In this document: piece after piece, positions 16,907-25,661 of the stretch | Layout of the letters: the number at the start of each line of letters is the position of its first letter | Numbering within the stretch: the stretch's first letter is position 1 | DNA from: Flammeovirga pectinis | Lineage (GTDB): Bacteria > Bacteroidota > Bacteroidia > Cytophagales > Flammeovirgaceae | Assembly (NCBI RefSeq): GCF_003970675.1 | Contig: NZ_CP034562.1 | Location: 2,604,001-2,668,000 of the forward strand | Direction: 5' to 3' | DNA: 64,000 nt | Translations under genes and position numbers: made by a program | The notes under the pieces: generated by a model | Database searches by the model: none | What the model was told of the DNA's origin: nothing | Seen by the model: only the letters and a program-made list of their open reading frames with translations

Positions 16907-18310
16907 CTACTTCTTAAATAACTTTTTGAATACTACTGCATAGTAATCAGTATCAAAGAGTTTAACATCATTTTTAGCTTGGAAAGTGAAGAATATACCA
17001 ATTACAAATAAGAATATATTCGATAGCCACGCACCAAGTATAGGATCAATAATTAACTCCTTCGCCATCTTTTCTCCTGAAATTGTCATGATATAATAAA
17101 TGACAAAGAAGAATACAGAAACAAGAACGGGAACTCCCAACCCTCCTTTCTTAATAATAGCTCCAAGAGGTGCTCCAATTAAGAACATCATCAAGATAGC
17201 CACTGCAGTAGATATCTTTTTCTGTTGATCTAATGTGTACTTAACATCTTCTCTCATCTGATTTTTATGTCTAGATGCATTCGATTTTAATACATTATAG
17301 AAACTTGATGCACTATTGTAAGCAGAAGACGCAATTCTTAATCTATTTTCCTTTTTAGTAGGATCATATTTCTTTTTCGTCAACTTATCTTTTTTATGCT
17401 CTCCTTTATGAGAAGTATGTCTGTAATAAAATTGAGTTTCTCCATTTTTAACTAACATACCACTGTAGTCTACCATAGCTTTTTGTAAAGAATCTTGTTC
17501 AGTTTCTAACTGCTTTCGGTTCTTCATCAAATTATGGCCCATGAAAAGGTCTTCTTTTGTTTCATTCATTGCATAAGATTCCATACTAAAATAGAATATT
17601 GATGAATCAAACTCAGAATGAACATACTGAATTTCAGCTTTACTTTTCTTATCTTCTACCTCACTATAAGCATTACCATTAAATAATGTCAACATTAAAA
17701 ATGTATCATCATTAATTAATTGCATTTTACCATCTTTGGCAAGAATTACTTCTTTATTACCTCGGTGTCCTTCGTGCTTATAGATAATAACATCATGGAT
17801 ACCTTCTCCATCTTTATCTTTAGAAGCTACTTTAATGCTATAACCATCTAAACCGTCATAAAAAGCACCTTCCTTAAGGTTAATAGTAGGTTTAGTCTGT
17901 TTTATATCATAAAGTAAACTGTATGCTTTTAAATTAGCTTGAGGTACAATTGTATCGTTATAAACTAATTGAACTAGTGTAACTACAATTGTAAACAAAA
18001 ATATAGGTCGTAAAACTCTTAATAGAGAAATACCAGCTCCTTTAATAGCAGTTAGTTCTGAATGCTGCCCTAAGCTACCATAAGTCATTAACGTTGCTAG
18101 TAAAACAGCAAGTGGTAACGCTACAGGAACTAGTGCTAATGCAAACCAGAAAAATAATTCCATGTATACATCATATCCTAAGTCTTTTCCTAAGAAATAA
18201 ACAAACTTAGAGATCATGTATTGAGACCAAAAAATAAATAGTACAATTGACGATGTTAAGACAAATGGACCAATGTATTCTTTTAATAATAGCTTATCTA
18301 GCTTCTTCAT
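16907..18310 (-). CDS. LptF/LptG-family permease (YjgP/YjgQ)
   Basis: 467 residues. Three membrane helices at the start (about 13-110), a large periplasmic jellyroll-like middle containing KEGAFYDGLDGYSIKV, and three helices at the end (about 375-450). This is the layout of LptF/LptG, the inner-membrane half of the LPS exporter that extracts LPS with the LptB ATPase. LKEYIGPFVLT and GSLGQHSELTAIKGAGIS (the coupling-helix region contacting LptB) are typical. It is longer than E. coli LptF/G (about 360) owing to a Lys/Glu-rich middle insertion common in Bacteroidota. Which of F or G it represents cannot be told. Confidence 0.88.
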   Translation of the reverse strand: MKKLDKLLLKEYIGPFVLTSSIVLFIFWSQYMISKFVYFLGKDLGYDVYMELFFWFALALVPVALPLAVLLATLMTYGSLGQHSELTAIKGAGISLLRVLRPIFLFTIVVTLVQLVYNDTIVPQANLKAYSLLYDIKQTKPTINLKEGAFYDGLDGYSIKVASKDKDGEGIHDVIIYKHEGHRGNKEVILAKDGKMQLINDDTFLMLTLFNGNAYSEVEDKKSKAEIQYVHSEFDSSIFYFSMESYAMNETKEDLFMGHNLMKNRKQLETEQDSLQKAMVDYSGMLVKNGETQFYYRHTSHKGEHKKDKLTKKKYDPTKKENRLRIASSAYNSASSFYNVLKSNASRHKNQMREDVKYTLDQQKKISTAVAILMMFLIGAPLGAIIKKGGLGVPVLVSVFFFVIYYIMTISGEKMAKELIIDPILGAWLSNIFLFVIGIFFTFQAKNDVKLFDTDYYAVVFKKLFKK

Positions 18311-18360
18311 ACTTTGTTGTGTGATTTCTCATACACTCAAGAAATTTTTCAAGAGTACTA

Positions 18361-18368
18361 CAAATCTA
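18361..18368 (-). promoter_or_regulatory. Candidate -7 box for the LptF/G-like gene
   Basis: Minus-strand TAGATTTG fits TAnnTTTG, 51 bases before the ATG; no -33 TTG at standard spacing. Confidence 0.4.
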
Positions 18369-18439
18369 AAAAACTGAATACTATTTTAAACCCTTAATGG
18401 GATAGTTATTCAAGATTTTTAAAACTTTAACAACTATTC

Positions 18440-18991
18440 TTATTCAGAATATTCATCAATAGCTTCTTCGAGAGCACTCATTTTACTTGGAGTGTATTTT
18501 CCGTATGTTATAAATAGTACTTTTCCTTCTGGTGAAAGAATGTAAAAATAAGGATCATCCTTAGCTCCTAGGCCTAAATTGGCTTTATGATGTTTCACAT
18601 CTCCTAAGACAATTGCCACATTTTTGTGCAATTTACTATCTATTTTCTTTTTCATGTTCGATTTAATAGATTTCTCTGCAGATTTTGCAATTCCACGAGC
18701 AAGTGCTAAAAAATACATATTGACATCGTACCCTGCCGACCCAAATATATCAGATTTTGGAGGGTTGATAAAAGTATCGTAGATAGGTTGCATCCAAGAT
18801 TCTAAATTCTCTTGTGATTTTTTAGAATAAGCGACACCAATTAAAGTCACTTTACCTTTTACAGCACCTGGAAATGTGATCGATTTATCTGTTAAGGTTT
18901 CTGCCTTAATTGTTGGAAATGTTTTTCCTTTTTGAGCAAAAGATAATAATGACGTTAATAATATAACTGTAATAATAAATAGTTTTTTCAT
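18440..18991 (-). CDS. Exported thioredoxin-fold-like protein without cysteines
   Basis: 183 residues with a signal peptide (ends LLSFAQ). KGKTFPTIKAETLTDKSITFP and KGKVTLIGVAYSKKSQENLESWMQP have the layout of a TlpA/peroxiredoxin-like start, and YFYILSPEGKVLFITYGKYT resembles the late thioredoxin strand. The active-site position reads SKKS: there is no cysteine anywhere in the protein, so it cannot do thiol redox. Its order also recalls the ATP10 assembly-factor family. It starts one base after the helicase stop, so it is translated from the same message. Function unknown. Confidence 0.6.
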   Translation of the reverse strand: MKKLFIITVILLTSLLSFAQKGKTFPTIKAETLTDKSITFPGAVKGKVTLIGVAYSKKSQENLESWMQPIYDTFINPPKSDIFGSAGYDVNMYFLALARGIAKSAEKSIKSNMKKKIDSKLHKNVAIVLGDVKHHKANLGLGAKDDPYFYILSPEGKVLFITYGKYTPSKMSALEEAIDEYSE

Positions 18992-18992
18992 C

Positions 18993-21900
18993 TTAAAAAT
19001 TAATCTTTTGAATATCTAAATCTTCGGTATAAACTAATAGTAATGTTATTAAGGTATATCCCATACCTCTTAATGCTTCGCCATATCTTTTGATTTGTTT
19101 TTCATGGTCTTTCTCATAAACACCTGTTTTATAATCAATAATTACAGCTTCTTTATTTTTGATCAATAATCTATCTGGACGGTCTACTTTTACCTGTTTC
19201 ATATTTCCTTTTGTAGGGAAAACTATTTCAGATTCATTCAGCACTTCATATCCAGTATTCTTATCATAATATTTTTCTAATTCAGGATGATTGACAACAT
19301 CAATTAATCTCCCAATATAGTCTCCTGTTTCTGAAGATGAGATAAAACCGTTTACTTCTAGAATTCGAACAGCATCATGTACATCATCTTTGTATTTGAT
19401 ATATTCGAATGCTTTGTGTACTAAAATACCACTTTCCTGAGCTTCAATAATATCCTCAAATGAAACGGTATTTTGACCTTGTTCATATGCTCCACTTTTT
19501 AAACGAAGTTTATCTGTGTTATCTGTATGAATGAGGTCTCTAATTAAAGTCGCTTCTTCTATTTTCTCCTTTTTATCTCCTTCAATATCAATATCAAAAA
19601 ATTCATACTCATGAAATTCAATATCATCAATTGTTGATGTATTAAGTTCTTTTGCTGTATCAACTGCCGATATATATTTTAGCAACGGTACCGCAATAGT
19701 ATCTTTAGTTTCTGCTTTTACACCCTTTGTACTTATTTTTGCTTCTTCATTAAAAAATAAATGGAGGTATTTTTGTGCTCTAGTAGTACCTACATACAAC
19801 ATATTAACTGCATCGATATAGGTATCTCTAAGTTCTAATAAATACCCTTCTTCAAAAGCAGTTCCTTCTAATTTTTTAGAAAGAGGTAATTGCACTGCAT
19901 TTAATTCTGGCACATCAGTATTATCTTCCCAATCAAACCATTTAGCTTCTCCTTTCCTTGGTGTTGTTGACCAATTTGCAAAAGGCAATAAAACAACAGG
20001 AAATTCTAAACCTTTAGATTTATGAATACTTAGTATTCGTACAGCATTCGTATTATCTGGAGTAGAAATTGATAAATTTGATTTCTTTAAATCCCAACGT
20101 ACTAAAAAATCTTGTGCTGAGTTTCCATTTACTTCTGTATGGTCTAATACAAAATCTAGAAATTTAATCAGGTACGCCTGTTCTGTAATACGCAAATTCA
20201 ATTTAAAATCTCGCACTAAAAATTCGACTAAATCATATAAAGATTTTCTTCTTAATTGAGAAACTGAGAAATTTATATCAAATTCATCCTTTAAAAAAGT
20301 TTCAAAATCTTTATGATTTGAACATGCCTCTACTCTATCTCCAATTCTTATATAATCATCTCCCTCAATTGGTAAAGAAGTTGTATTCACTTCACTCCAC
20401 CTATCATTATTTACATCTTGAAGATGCGCATGAACAAATCTTGCAATCTTCATAAATAATACCTTATCAGACCTTCTAACTAATAAGCGGATTACATTGG
20501 CAAGAAATTGAATACTTGGTGCACTTTCTACTAAAAGTGATTCACTCGAAATAACCTCTATCCCCTCTGAAACTAATTTTTCTGCAATTGCAGAGCCATC
20601 TTTATTAAATCGAACAAGTAGTGCTATATCACTATATTGAAATTTTTTCAACTCTACAAGTTCATGAATTGTATCTGCAATTTTTTGTAGCGAAGCCTCT
20701 TGTACTGTTTCTTTACTATCTATCTTCTGACAGACAGACATCCTTACTTGTCCTCCAATTCTATGGTTTGTCTTTTGCTTAACATCTTGATAAAATTGAG
20801 AAAGTAACTCATCTCCTTTATCTTTTTCAATAAATGAATAAAGGTCATTATTAAAGTTGATGACGTTAGAATAACTCCTCCAGTTAGTATCTAAATTTTG
20901 AGGGTCAGCATAACTTTCTAAAGTATATTCTTCTTCCTCTAAAGCAGTATTTTTTGCTGTTGGAAGTTTTGGAAGTGCCACTAACATTTCGGCTTTTCCA
21001 CCTCTCCATCTATAAATAGATTGTTTTGCATCTCCGACAACCAAACACTCTCCATTATACATAGAAAGTGCATGAGCGACCAAAGGAACTAAATTATGCC
21101 ATTGAGTTTTTGATGTATCTTGAAACTCATCAATTAAAATATGACGGTATTTTTCTCCTAATCTTTCATATAAATAGGGAACAGGAGAACTTTCAACAAT
21201 TTTATTAATGTTCTCTCCTATTTCTGAGATATGTACAATTCCTTGCTCTTCTTTTAAGTTCTTCATCTCATCTTTTAATACCTGAGCGGTAATTATGAGA
21301 TAAATTTTATCGTATACTGTCTTTATTAATTGTGCCTTTGCAATTAATGAAATTAATGCAGTAAGTCTTTCCTGATAAATAGGCAATGCGGCATCGTAAA
21401 TAGCAGGACTAGATTTATAATCTCCCACTTTTACAAGCACCTTTCCTGTATCAGCCTCAAAAACTTTTATAGCTGTTGTATTTGGTGTTACATCAATTTC
21501 AGCAATTGACCCATCAAATTTCTTAGCATATGAACATACGTATCGGCCTAGTGAGTCGATGGGTACACCAGCCGCAGACATTGCATTTTTAAACTCCTCA
21601 TAAGCCGCATCCTTTTCTTTTTGTAGGTCTTGATAAATCATCTTCTTCAACTTTTTAGCTAAAGAAGTATAATCTTCAATATTCATTTCTACATTAGTGA
21701 CTGGATTAACCCCTAATTTCTCAATAATTTTCCTTTGATCTTCATCAAAAAGTACGCTCCCAAAACTCTTAATCTGAGGTACAACATCCCAACTTGTATT
21801 TTCTTCAGCTTTTTTGATAGAGAATGTCTCTAATGCCTCTGTCAACATTTTGTGTTCATCTCTACCAAGTTTATCCATTAAAATGTAAGTCGCATCTTCT

Positions 21901-22355
21901 ATTAACTCCTCTCCATTTAAGATTAACTCATAATTAAATGGAAATTTAAGATCACGCTTAAATGCTTGTGCCACTTTTTGGCTAAATGCATCTATGGTAC
22001 TAACAGAAAAATTAGAATATCCATGTAAAATTCTTTGATGAACAATTGCAGATCTGCGATAAACACGATCTAAAACAATTTTTTCATCCATTCCTTTATA
22101 GTCGGCTACAATAGCCCCCAACATCCCTTCCTTATCTGGAGAAGGTTTCCCTGCAAACACTTTCAATTGCTCTAATATTCGCTCTTTCATTTCTGAAGTA
22201 GCTAAATTGGTAAAAGTTACAGCCAAAACATGTTTATAATAACTTGGTTGAAACTCTTCATCAAAGACGTTTAATTGAAGAACAATTTTAATATATTCCT
22301 TTGCAAGGGTAAATGTCTTTCCTGCTCCCGCAGAAGATCTATAAATTTTAAACAT
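18993..22355 (-). CDS. UvrD/AddA/RecB-like helicase-nuclease
   Basis: 1120 residues. The superfamily-1A motifs are clear: Walker A SSAGAGKTFTLA at the N-terminus, Walker B ILIDEFQDTSKTQW, motif III VGDAKQSIYRWRGG, and motifs V/VI VRILSIHKSKGLEFPVV and MLYVGTTRAQKYL. The last 150 residues carry a PD-(D/E)XK nuclease: VDRPDRLLI followed by AVIIDYKTG. This is the AddA/RecB architecture for double-strand-break end resection. A partner AddB/RecC-like subunit is not in the window. It has a good -33/-7 promoter and shares its transcript with the small exported protein that follows. Confidence 0.88.
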   Translation of the reverse strand: MFKIYRSSAGAGKTFTLAKEYIKIVLQLNVFDEEFQPSYYKHVLAVTFTNLATSEMKERILEQLKVFAGKPSPDKEGMLGAIVADYKGMDEKIVLDRVYRRSAIVHQRILHGYSNFSVSTIDAFSQKVAQAFKRDLKFPFNYELILNGEELIEDATYILMDKLGRDEHKMLTEALETFSIKKAEENTSWDVVPQIKSFGSVLFDEDQRKIIEKLGVNPVTNVEMNIEDYTSLAKKLKKMIYQDLQKEKDAAYEEFKNAMSAAGVPIDSLGRYVCSYAKKFDGSIAEIDVTPNTTAIKVFEADTGKVLVKVGDYKSSPAIYDAALPIYQERLTALISLIAKAQLIKTVYDKIYLIITAQVLKDEMKNLKEEQGIVHISEIGENINKIVESSPVPYLYERLGEKYRHILIDEFQDTSKTQWHNLVPLVAHALSMYNGECLVVGDAKQSIYRWRGGKAEMLVALPKLPTAKNTALEEEEYTLESYADPQNLDTNWRSYSNVINFNNDLYSFIEKDKGDELLSQFYQDVKQKTNHRIGGQVRMSVCQKIDSKETVQEASLQKIADTIHELVELKKFQYSDIALLVRFNKDGSAIAEKLVSEGIEVISSESLLVESAPSIQFLANVIRLLVRRSDKVLFMKIARFVHAHLQDVNNDRWSEVNTTSLPIEGDDYIRIGDRVEACSNHKDFETFLKDEFDINFSVSQLRRKSLYDLVEFLVRDFKLNLRITEQAYLIKFLDFVLDHTEVNGNSAQDFLVRWDLKKSNLSISTPDNTNAVRILSIHKSKGLEFPVVLLPFANWSTTPRKGEAKWFDWEDNTDVPELNAVQLPLSKKLEGTAFEEGYLLELRDTYIDAVNMLYVGTTRAQKYLHLFFNEEAKISTKGVKAETKDTIAVPLLKYISAVDTAKELNTSTIDDIEFHEYEFFDIDIEGDKKEKIEEATLIRDLIHTDNTDKLRLKSGAYEQGQNTVSFEDIIEAQESGILVHKAFEYIKYKDDVHDAVRILEVNGFISSSETGDYIGRLIDVVNHPELEKYYDKNTGYEVLNESEIVFPTKGNMKQVKVDRPDRLLIKNKEAVIIDYKTGVYEKDHEKQIKRYGEALRGMGYTLITLLLVYTEDLDIQKINF

Positions 22356-22388
22356 TGATTATTTTAATGGGTTTTTGAAGTTACCTAT

Positions 22389-22418
22389 CAAAGATAAAAG
22401 GATTTGAACGCATATCAA
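22389..22418 (-). promoter_or_regulatory. Promoter of the AddA-like gene
   Basis: On the minus strand TTG (22418-22416) and TATCTTTG (22396-22389) are separated by 19 bases, fitting the Bacteroidota consensus TTG-N17-23-TAnnTTTG. The predicted start is about 27 bases before the ATG. Confidence 0.55.
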
Positions 22419-22434
22419 TTAAGAAAATTTCTTT

Positions 22435-23142
22435 TTACCAATTGATTTTCTTTTTTACGATGTCCCTGTAAGTTTTTCCTATTGGAATTTCTTTATCATC
22501 AATCCATAAAGCATGTGTTTCAAAAGCCGTCACATGATTAAGGTTAACAATATAAGATCTATGCACCCTTATAAACTGATACTTTTCTAATTCTCGTTCT
22601 AACTTAGTTAAAGAATTAAGCGAAATAATTCGTTGTTTATCCTTTACATAAAAAGAAACATACTCTTTTAAACCTTCTATGTAAAAAATATCTTTGGTGA
22701 AAAGTTTATGAATTTTCTGATCTCCCTTTATAAAAATAACATCATCATTACCTGCTGTATCTGTTGGTTGCTTTTTTAGTTCTAAAAACTCCACTCCTTT
22801 ATTAATTGCTTTCATAAACCGTTCAAAAGAAAATGGCTTGAGCAAATAATCTATTGTGTCTAACTCATAAGATTGCACTGCATATTCTGAATAAGCTGTT
22901 GTAAATATAACCACTGGTTTGACTGCCAATGATTTCACGAAATCTATCCCCGATAATTCAGGCATCTGAATATCAACTAAAAGAATATCGATAATTCCTG
23001 ATCGCATTACTTCCATTGCTTGTAAAGGAGATTTACAACTTCCTACTTCATTTAAAAATGGAACTTTTGATATAAAAGCTGATAATAAGTTTCTAGCCAA
23101 CTGCTCATCGTCTACAATTAGGCAATTATATGTTTTTTGCAT
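22435..23142 (-). CDS. LytTR-family response regulator
   Basis: 235 residues. Receiver domain (1-120) with the acidic pair Asp 11-12 and phospho-acceptor Asp 57 (LLVDIQMPELSG), the switch Thr in FTTAYSEYAV and Lys in LLKPF. The LytTR DNA-binding domain (about 135-235) contains IFYIEGLKEYVSFY and the characteristic FIRVHRSYIVNLNHV. Such regulators usually pair with a LytS/YehU (His_kinase) sensor, but none is adjacent, so it is an orphan here. Gene ends 79 bases before the AddA-like gene. Confidence 0.92.
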   Translation of the reverse strand: MQKTYNCLIVDDEQLARNLLSAFISKVPFLNEVGSCKSPLQAMEVMRSGIIDILLVDIQMPELSGIDFVKSLAVKPVVIFTTAYSEYAVQSYELDTIDYLLKPFSFERFMKAINKGVEFLELKKQPTDTAGNDDVIFIKGDQKIHKLFTKDIFYIEGLKEYVSFYVKDKQRIISLNSLTKLERELEKYQFIRVHRSYIVNLNHVTAFETHALWIDDKEIPIGKTYRDIVKKKINW

Positions 23143-23226
23143 GTATAGATATTGTTAATTCTCTGTAAGTTGTAAAACACTTTCTATTTTTCAACACAAA
23201 TTATGTATTCATTATCTATGAATTGT

Positions 23227-23234
23227 TAGATTTG
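23227..23234 (+). promoter_or_regulatory. Candidate -7 box for the M48 protease gene
   Basis: TAGATTTG matches TAnnTTTG 24 bases before the ATG; no TTG at the -33 position. Confidence 0.38.
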
Positions 23235-23258
23235 TAGTAATATTTCAATAAAACAATT

Positions 23259-24521
23259 ATGAACGGAGATACAATTTTTTATATAATAATAGCTCTACTA
23301 ACAGGAGAGTTTGTTTTGGAAAGGGTACTTAGTCGCCTTAATATTAAAGCAATGAGTGCTGCTTTACCAAGTAAACTATCTGGATTATACGACAAAGAGG
23401 AGTATAAGAAATCACAAGAATATCAGATTGAAAAAGATAATTTAGGCCTTTACAGCAGTGCTGCATCTTATTTATTGACACTGATTTTACTCTCTACAGG
23501 AGGTTATGCTTGGATAGATTCTTTTACTAAAGATCATTTTGATTCTAATACTGGACAGATACTTGCATTTTTTGCAATCGTAGCCATCTTATCTGATATA
23601 ATAAGTATTCCTTTTGAATGGAAAAACACATTTTCTATTGAAGAAAAATACGGATTTAATAAAATGACTCCTAAAACTTTTATTATTGATAAAATTAAAG
23701 GTTATGCATTAGGAGGTGTTATTGGAGGATTACTTTTATGGGGGTTTGTTGCTTTCTACAGTAATTTCCCTGATACATACTGGATTATTGCATGGGTTGT
23801 ATTTATGCTTTTTGCATTAGGAGCAACAATGTTCTACGCAAACATAATCTTACCTATGTTTAATAAAATCACTCCTTTAGAAGATGGCGAATTACGTACT
23901 GCGATAGAGAAATATGCAGAGGGTGTTGACTTTCCTTTAGGGCGAATTATGGTAATGGACGGATCTAAACGTTCTACTAAAGCAAATGCATTCTTTAGTG
24001 GTTTAGGTGGCAATAAAAATATAGTATTATATGATACGCTAATTGAGAAACTTAGTATCGATGAAATAGTTGCTGTTTTAGCACATGAAGTTGGGCATTA
24101 CAAACGTAAACATACTTTGCAAATGTTCTTCATTTCTGCTGTAAACATGTTTATTACTTTATTTATCCTTAGCAAATTTATTGATTCGAAAGAATTAGCA
24201 GAAGCAATGGGAGCATCAAAAAGTAGTGTATTTGTTGGAGCTGCAAAACATTCATTATCACCATTAAATTTGGTTGCATTCTCAATGCTTTACAGTCCAA
24301 TTTCATTAATAACTGGGATTGTTATCAATGCTTTTTCTAGAAAAAATGAATTTGAAGCAGATGCTTTTGCTAAAGACACGTCTTCTAGCCTTGCCTTAAT
24401 TGATGCATTAAAAAAGCTATCGGTTGATTCATTGAGTAATTTAACTCCAGATGAGAATTATGTGAAAATGCATTATTCTCATCCTCCTCTTTTACAGAGA
24501 ATGGAAGCAATGGAGGATTAG
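23259..24521 (+). CDS. M48-family integral-membrane zinc protease (Ste24/CAAX type)
   Basis: 420 residues with about seven membrane helices. HEVGH at 276-280 provides the zinc-binding histidines and catalytic glutamate; the third ligand is the glutamate of NEFEADAFA (about 364-368). The N-terminal CAAX-prenyl-protease-1 domain (ERVLSRLNIK...IEEKYGFNKMTPKTF) gives full Ste24 length, longer than HtpX. Bacteria lack farnesylated CAAX proteins, so the role is probably membrane-protein quality control; that is inference. Confidence 0.93.
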   Translation: MNGDTIFYIIIALLTGEFVLERVLSRLNIKAMSAALPSKLSGLYDKEEYKKSQEYQIEKDNLGLYSSAASYLLTLILLSTGGYAWIDSFTKDHFDSNTGQILAFFAIVAILSDIISIPFEWKNTFSIEEKYGFNKMTPKTFIIDKIKGYALGGVIGGLLLWGFVAFYSNFPDTYWIIAWVVFMLFALGATMFYANIILPMFNKITPLEDGELRTAIEKYAEGVDFPLGRIMVMDGSKRSTKANAFFSGLGGNKNIVLYDTLIEKLSIDEIVAVLAHEVGHYKRKHTLQMFFISAVNMFITLFILSKFIDSKELAEAMGASKSSVFVGAAKHSLSPLNLVAFSMLYSPISLITGIVINAFSRKNEFEADAFAKDTSSSLALIDALKKLSVDSLSNLTPDENYVKMHYSHPPLLQRMEAMED

Positions 24522-24544
24522 TTCTATTCTTCAAAATTACAAAC

Positions 24545-24582
24545 AAAAAAGCCAGAATAACTTTCATTATTCTGGCTTTTTT
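24545..24582. terminator. Bidirectional terminator
   Basis: A 16-base perfect stem (AAAAAAGCCAGAATAA and complement) with a 6-base loop between the convergent protease and Rrf2 genes. Confidence 0.88.
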
Positions 24583-24597
24583 ATTTATGATCGAAAT

Positions 24598-25041
24598 TTA
24601 CAAATCAATCTTTTTATCTTTTGTGCTACATGCCGGAAGTAAATCATTTAAAGATTTTTTCTTTAAAATATCTAACTGAGCATCTCTAACATCAAGCATT
24701 ACAGCCTTTAATGTGCAATTGACCTCATCATCACAATCATCACAAGGTTCGTAATAATTTAAGCTAACGCAAGGTAAAGGAGCAATAGGTCCTTCAATCA
24801 TTCTGTGGATATCACATAAAGTAACCTCTTCAGGGTCTTTAATTAAATAATATCCCCCGCCTTTTCCTTTTTTACTACTTAGTACTCTTCCTTTACGAAG
24901 TTCTAAAAGAATACTTTCTAAAAATTTCTGAGAGATATGCTCTTTATCAGCTATTTCGCTAATAAGAACAGGTCCTTCACCATATTTTGAGGCCAAAAAT
25001 CGTAATGCCTTTAATGCATATTTTGTCTTTTTGGATAGCAT
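24598..25041 (-). CDS. Rrf2-family transcriptional regulator with cysteine cluster
   Basis: 147 residues. The winged helix (1-75) has the Rrf2 pattern YALKALRFLA, ISEIADKEHISQKFLESILLELRKG and KGKGGGYYL. After it come Cys 91, 100, 103 and 109 (PC...PCDDCDDEVNC), in the place where IscR/NsrR/RsrR hold a Fe-S cluster, with further cysteines at 76 and 138. The spacing (C-x8-C-x2-C-x5-C) differs from IscR (three Cys), so the ligand set is uncertain. It may sense redox, NO or Fe-S status, perhaps with cysteine metabolism genes elsewhere. A palindrome upstream may be its own operator. Confidence 0.9.
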   Translation of the reverse strand: MLSKKTKYALKALRFLASKYGEGPVLISEIADKEHISQKFLESILLELRKGRVLSSKKGKGGGYYLIKDPEEVTLCDIHRMIEGPIAPLPCVSLNYYEPCDDCDDEVNCTLKAVMLDVRDAQLDILKKKSLNDLLPACSTKDKKIDL

Positions 25042-25055
25042 ATTAATCCTATAGT

Positions 25056-25069
25056 TTAAACAAGTTTAA
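25056..25069. promoter_or_regulatory. Candidate operator palindrome upstream of the Rrf2 gene
   Basis: TTAAAC-AA-GTTTAA is a perfect 6-2-6 inverted repeat 15-28 bases before the regulator ATG, a normal place for an autoregulatory site. Chance occurrence in AT-rich DNA is possible. Confidence 0.33.
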
Positions 25070-25238
25070 TAGAGTTTGTATGTAAACATAATTAAGTTAT
25101 TAATAATTTTATCTATTTCACAGTTAAAATAATGTCAACGTGCACTTTTTACACTTTAATTCAATGAAAACGGAATATTTATTGTTTTCTAGGTAGAATA
25201 TCTATTATTTTCAAGAATCATTTTTTAAACAAGCAGTC

Positions 25239-25478
25239 ATGTTAGATCAAATACAAGAATATTACGCAATGCTCACAGAAGAGCAAAAATATACACTCTT
25301 AATCGTTGTAGCAGCCATCATTTTTGTTGTCTGGAAAATTGCAAAAGCTGCTATTCGTATTGTAGTAATTGTTGGTATTTGCCTTTTAGGGTATTATGCT
25401 TATACTCAATTCGAACCTTCCGGAATAGAGAAAGCAGGGAAAAAGGTACAATACCACATTGATAATGTGGTAGATTAG
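25239..25478 (+). CDS. Small membrane protein, 79 aa
   Basis: The N-terminus (MLDQIQEYYAMLTEEQKYT) is amphipathic and is followed by one or two closely spaced membrane helices (about 19-35 and 40-58) and a charged tail. I do not recognise the family. The last codons form a hairpin (ACCACATT-GAT-AATGTGGT, 25453-25471). It is divergent from the Rrf2 regulator with 197 bases between them, so the regulator could control it. A perfect AT-only inverted repeat follows 28 bases after the stop. Confidence 0.6.
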   Translation: MLDQIQEYYAMLTEEQKYTLLIVVAAIIFVVWKIAKAAIRIVVIVGICLLGYYAYTQFEPSGIEKAGKKVQYHIDNVVD

Positions 25479-25505
25479 ACTTTAGTAACTGAAATACAGA
25501 TTATT

Positions 25506-25539
25506 ATTATATAATTATTTCTAAAATTAATTATATAAT
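25506..25539. repeat. AT-only perfect inverted repeat
   Basis: ATTATATAATTA and its exact complement flank a 10-base spacer. There is no T-tract, so it is not a normal terminator; it lies in the 183-base gap between the small membrane protein and the PD40-caspase gene. Confidence 0.5.
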
Positions 25540-25618
25540 AGTTGGAGTTAATAAAAGGAATTTGTTTATTGTAGTACGTTTGGTAGTAAGCAATTACATA
25601 CCACTCTCCTTAACAATT

Positions 25619-25660
25619 AAAAAAGGGTTGATTATCAAATACTGATAAATCAACCCTTTT
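25619..25660. terminator. Bidirectional terminator
   Basis: AAAAAGGGTTGAT pairs with ATCAACCCTTTTT, with an inner ATCA/TGAT stem and T-runs on both strands. It ends the PD40-caspase gene and the small membrane gene opposite. Confidence 0.82.
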
Positions 25661-25661
25661 T

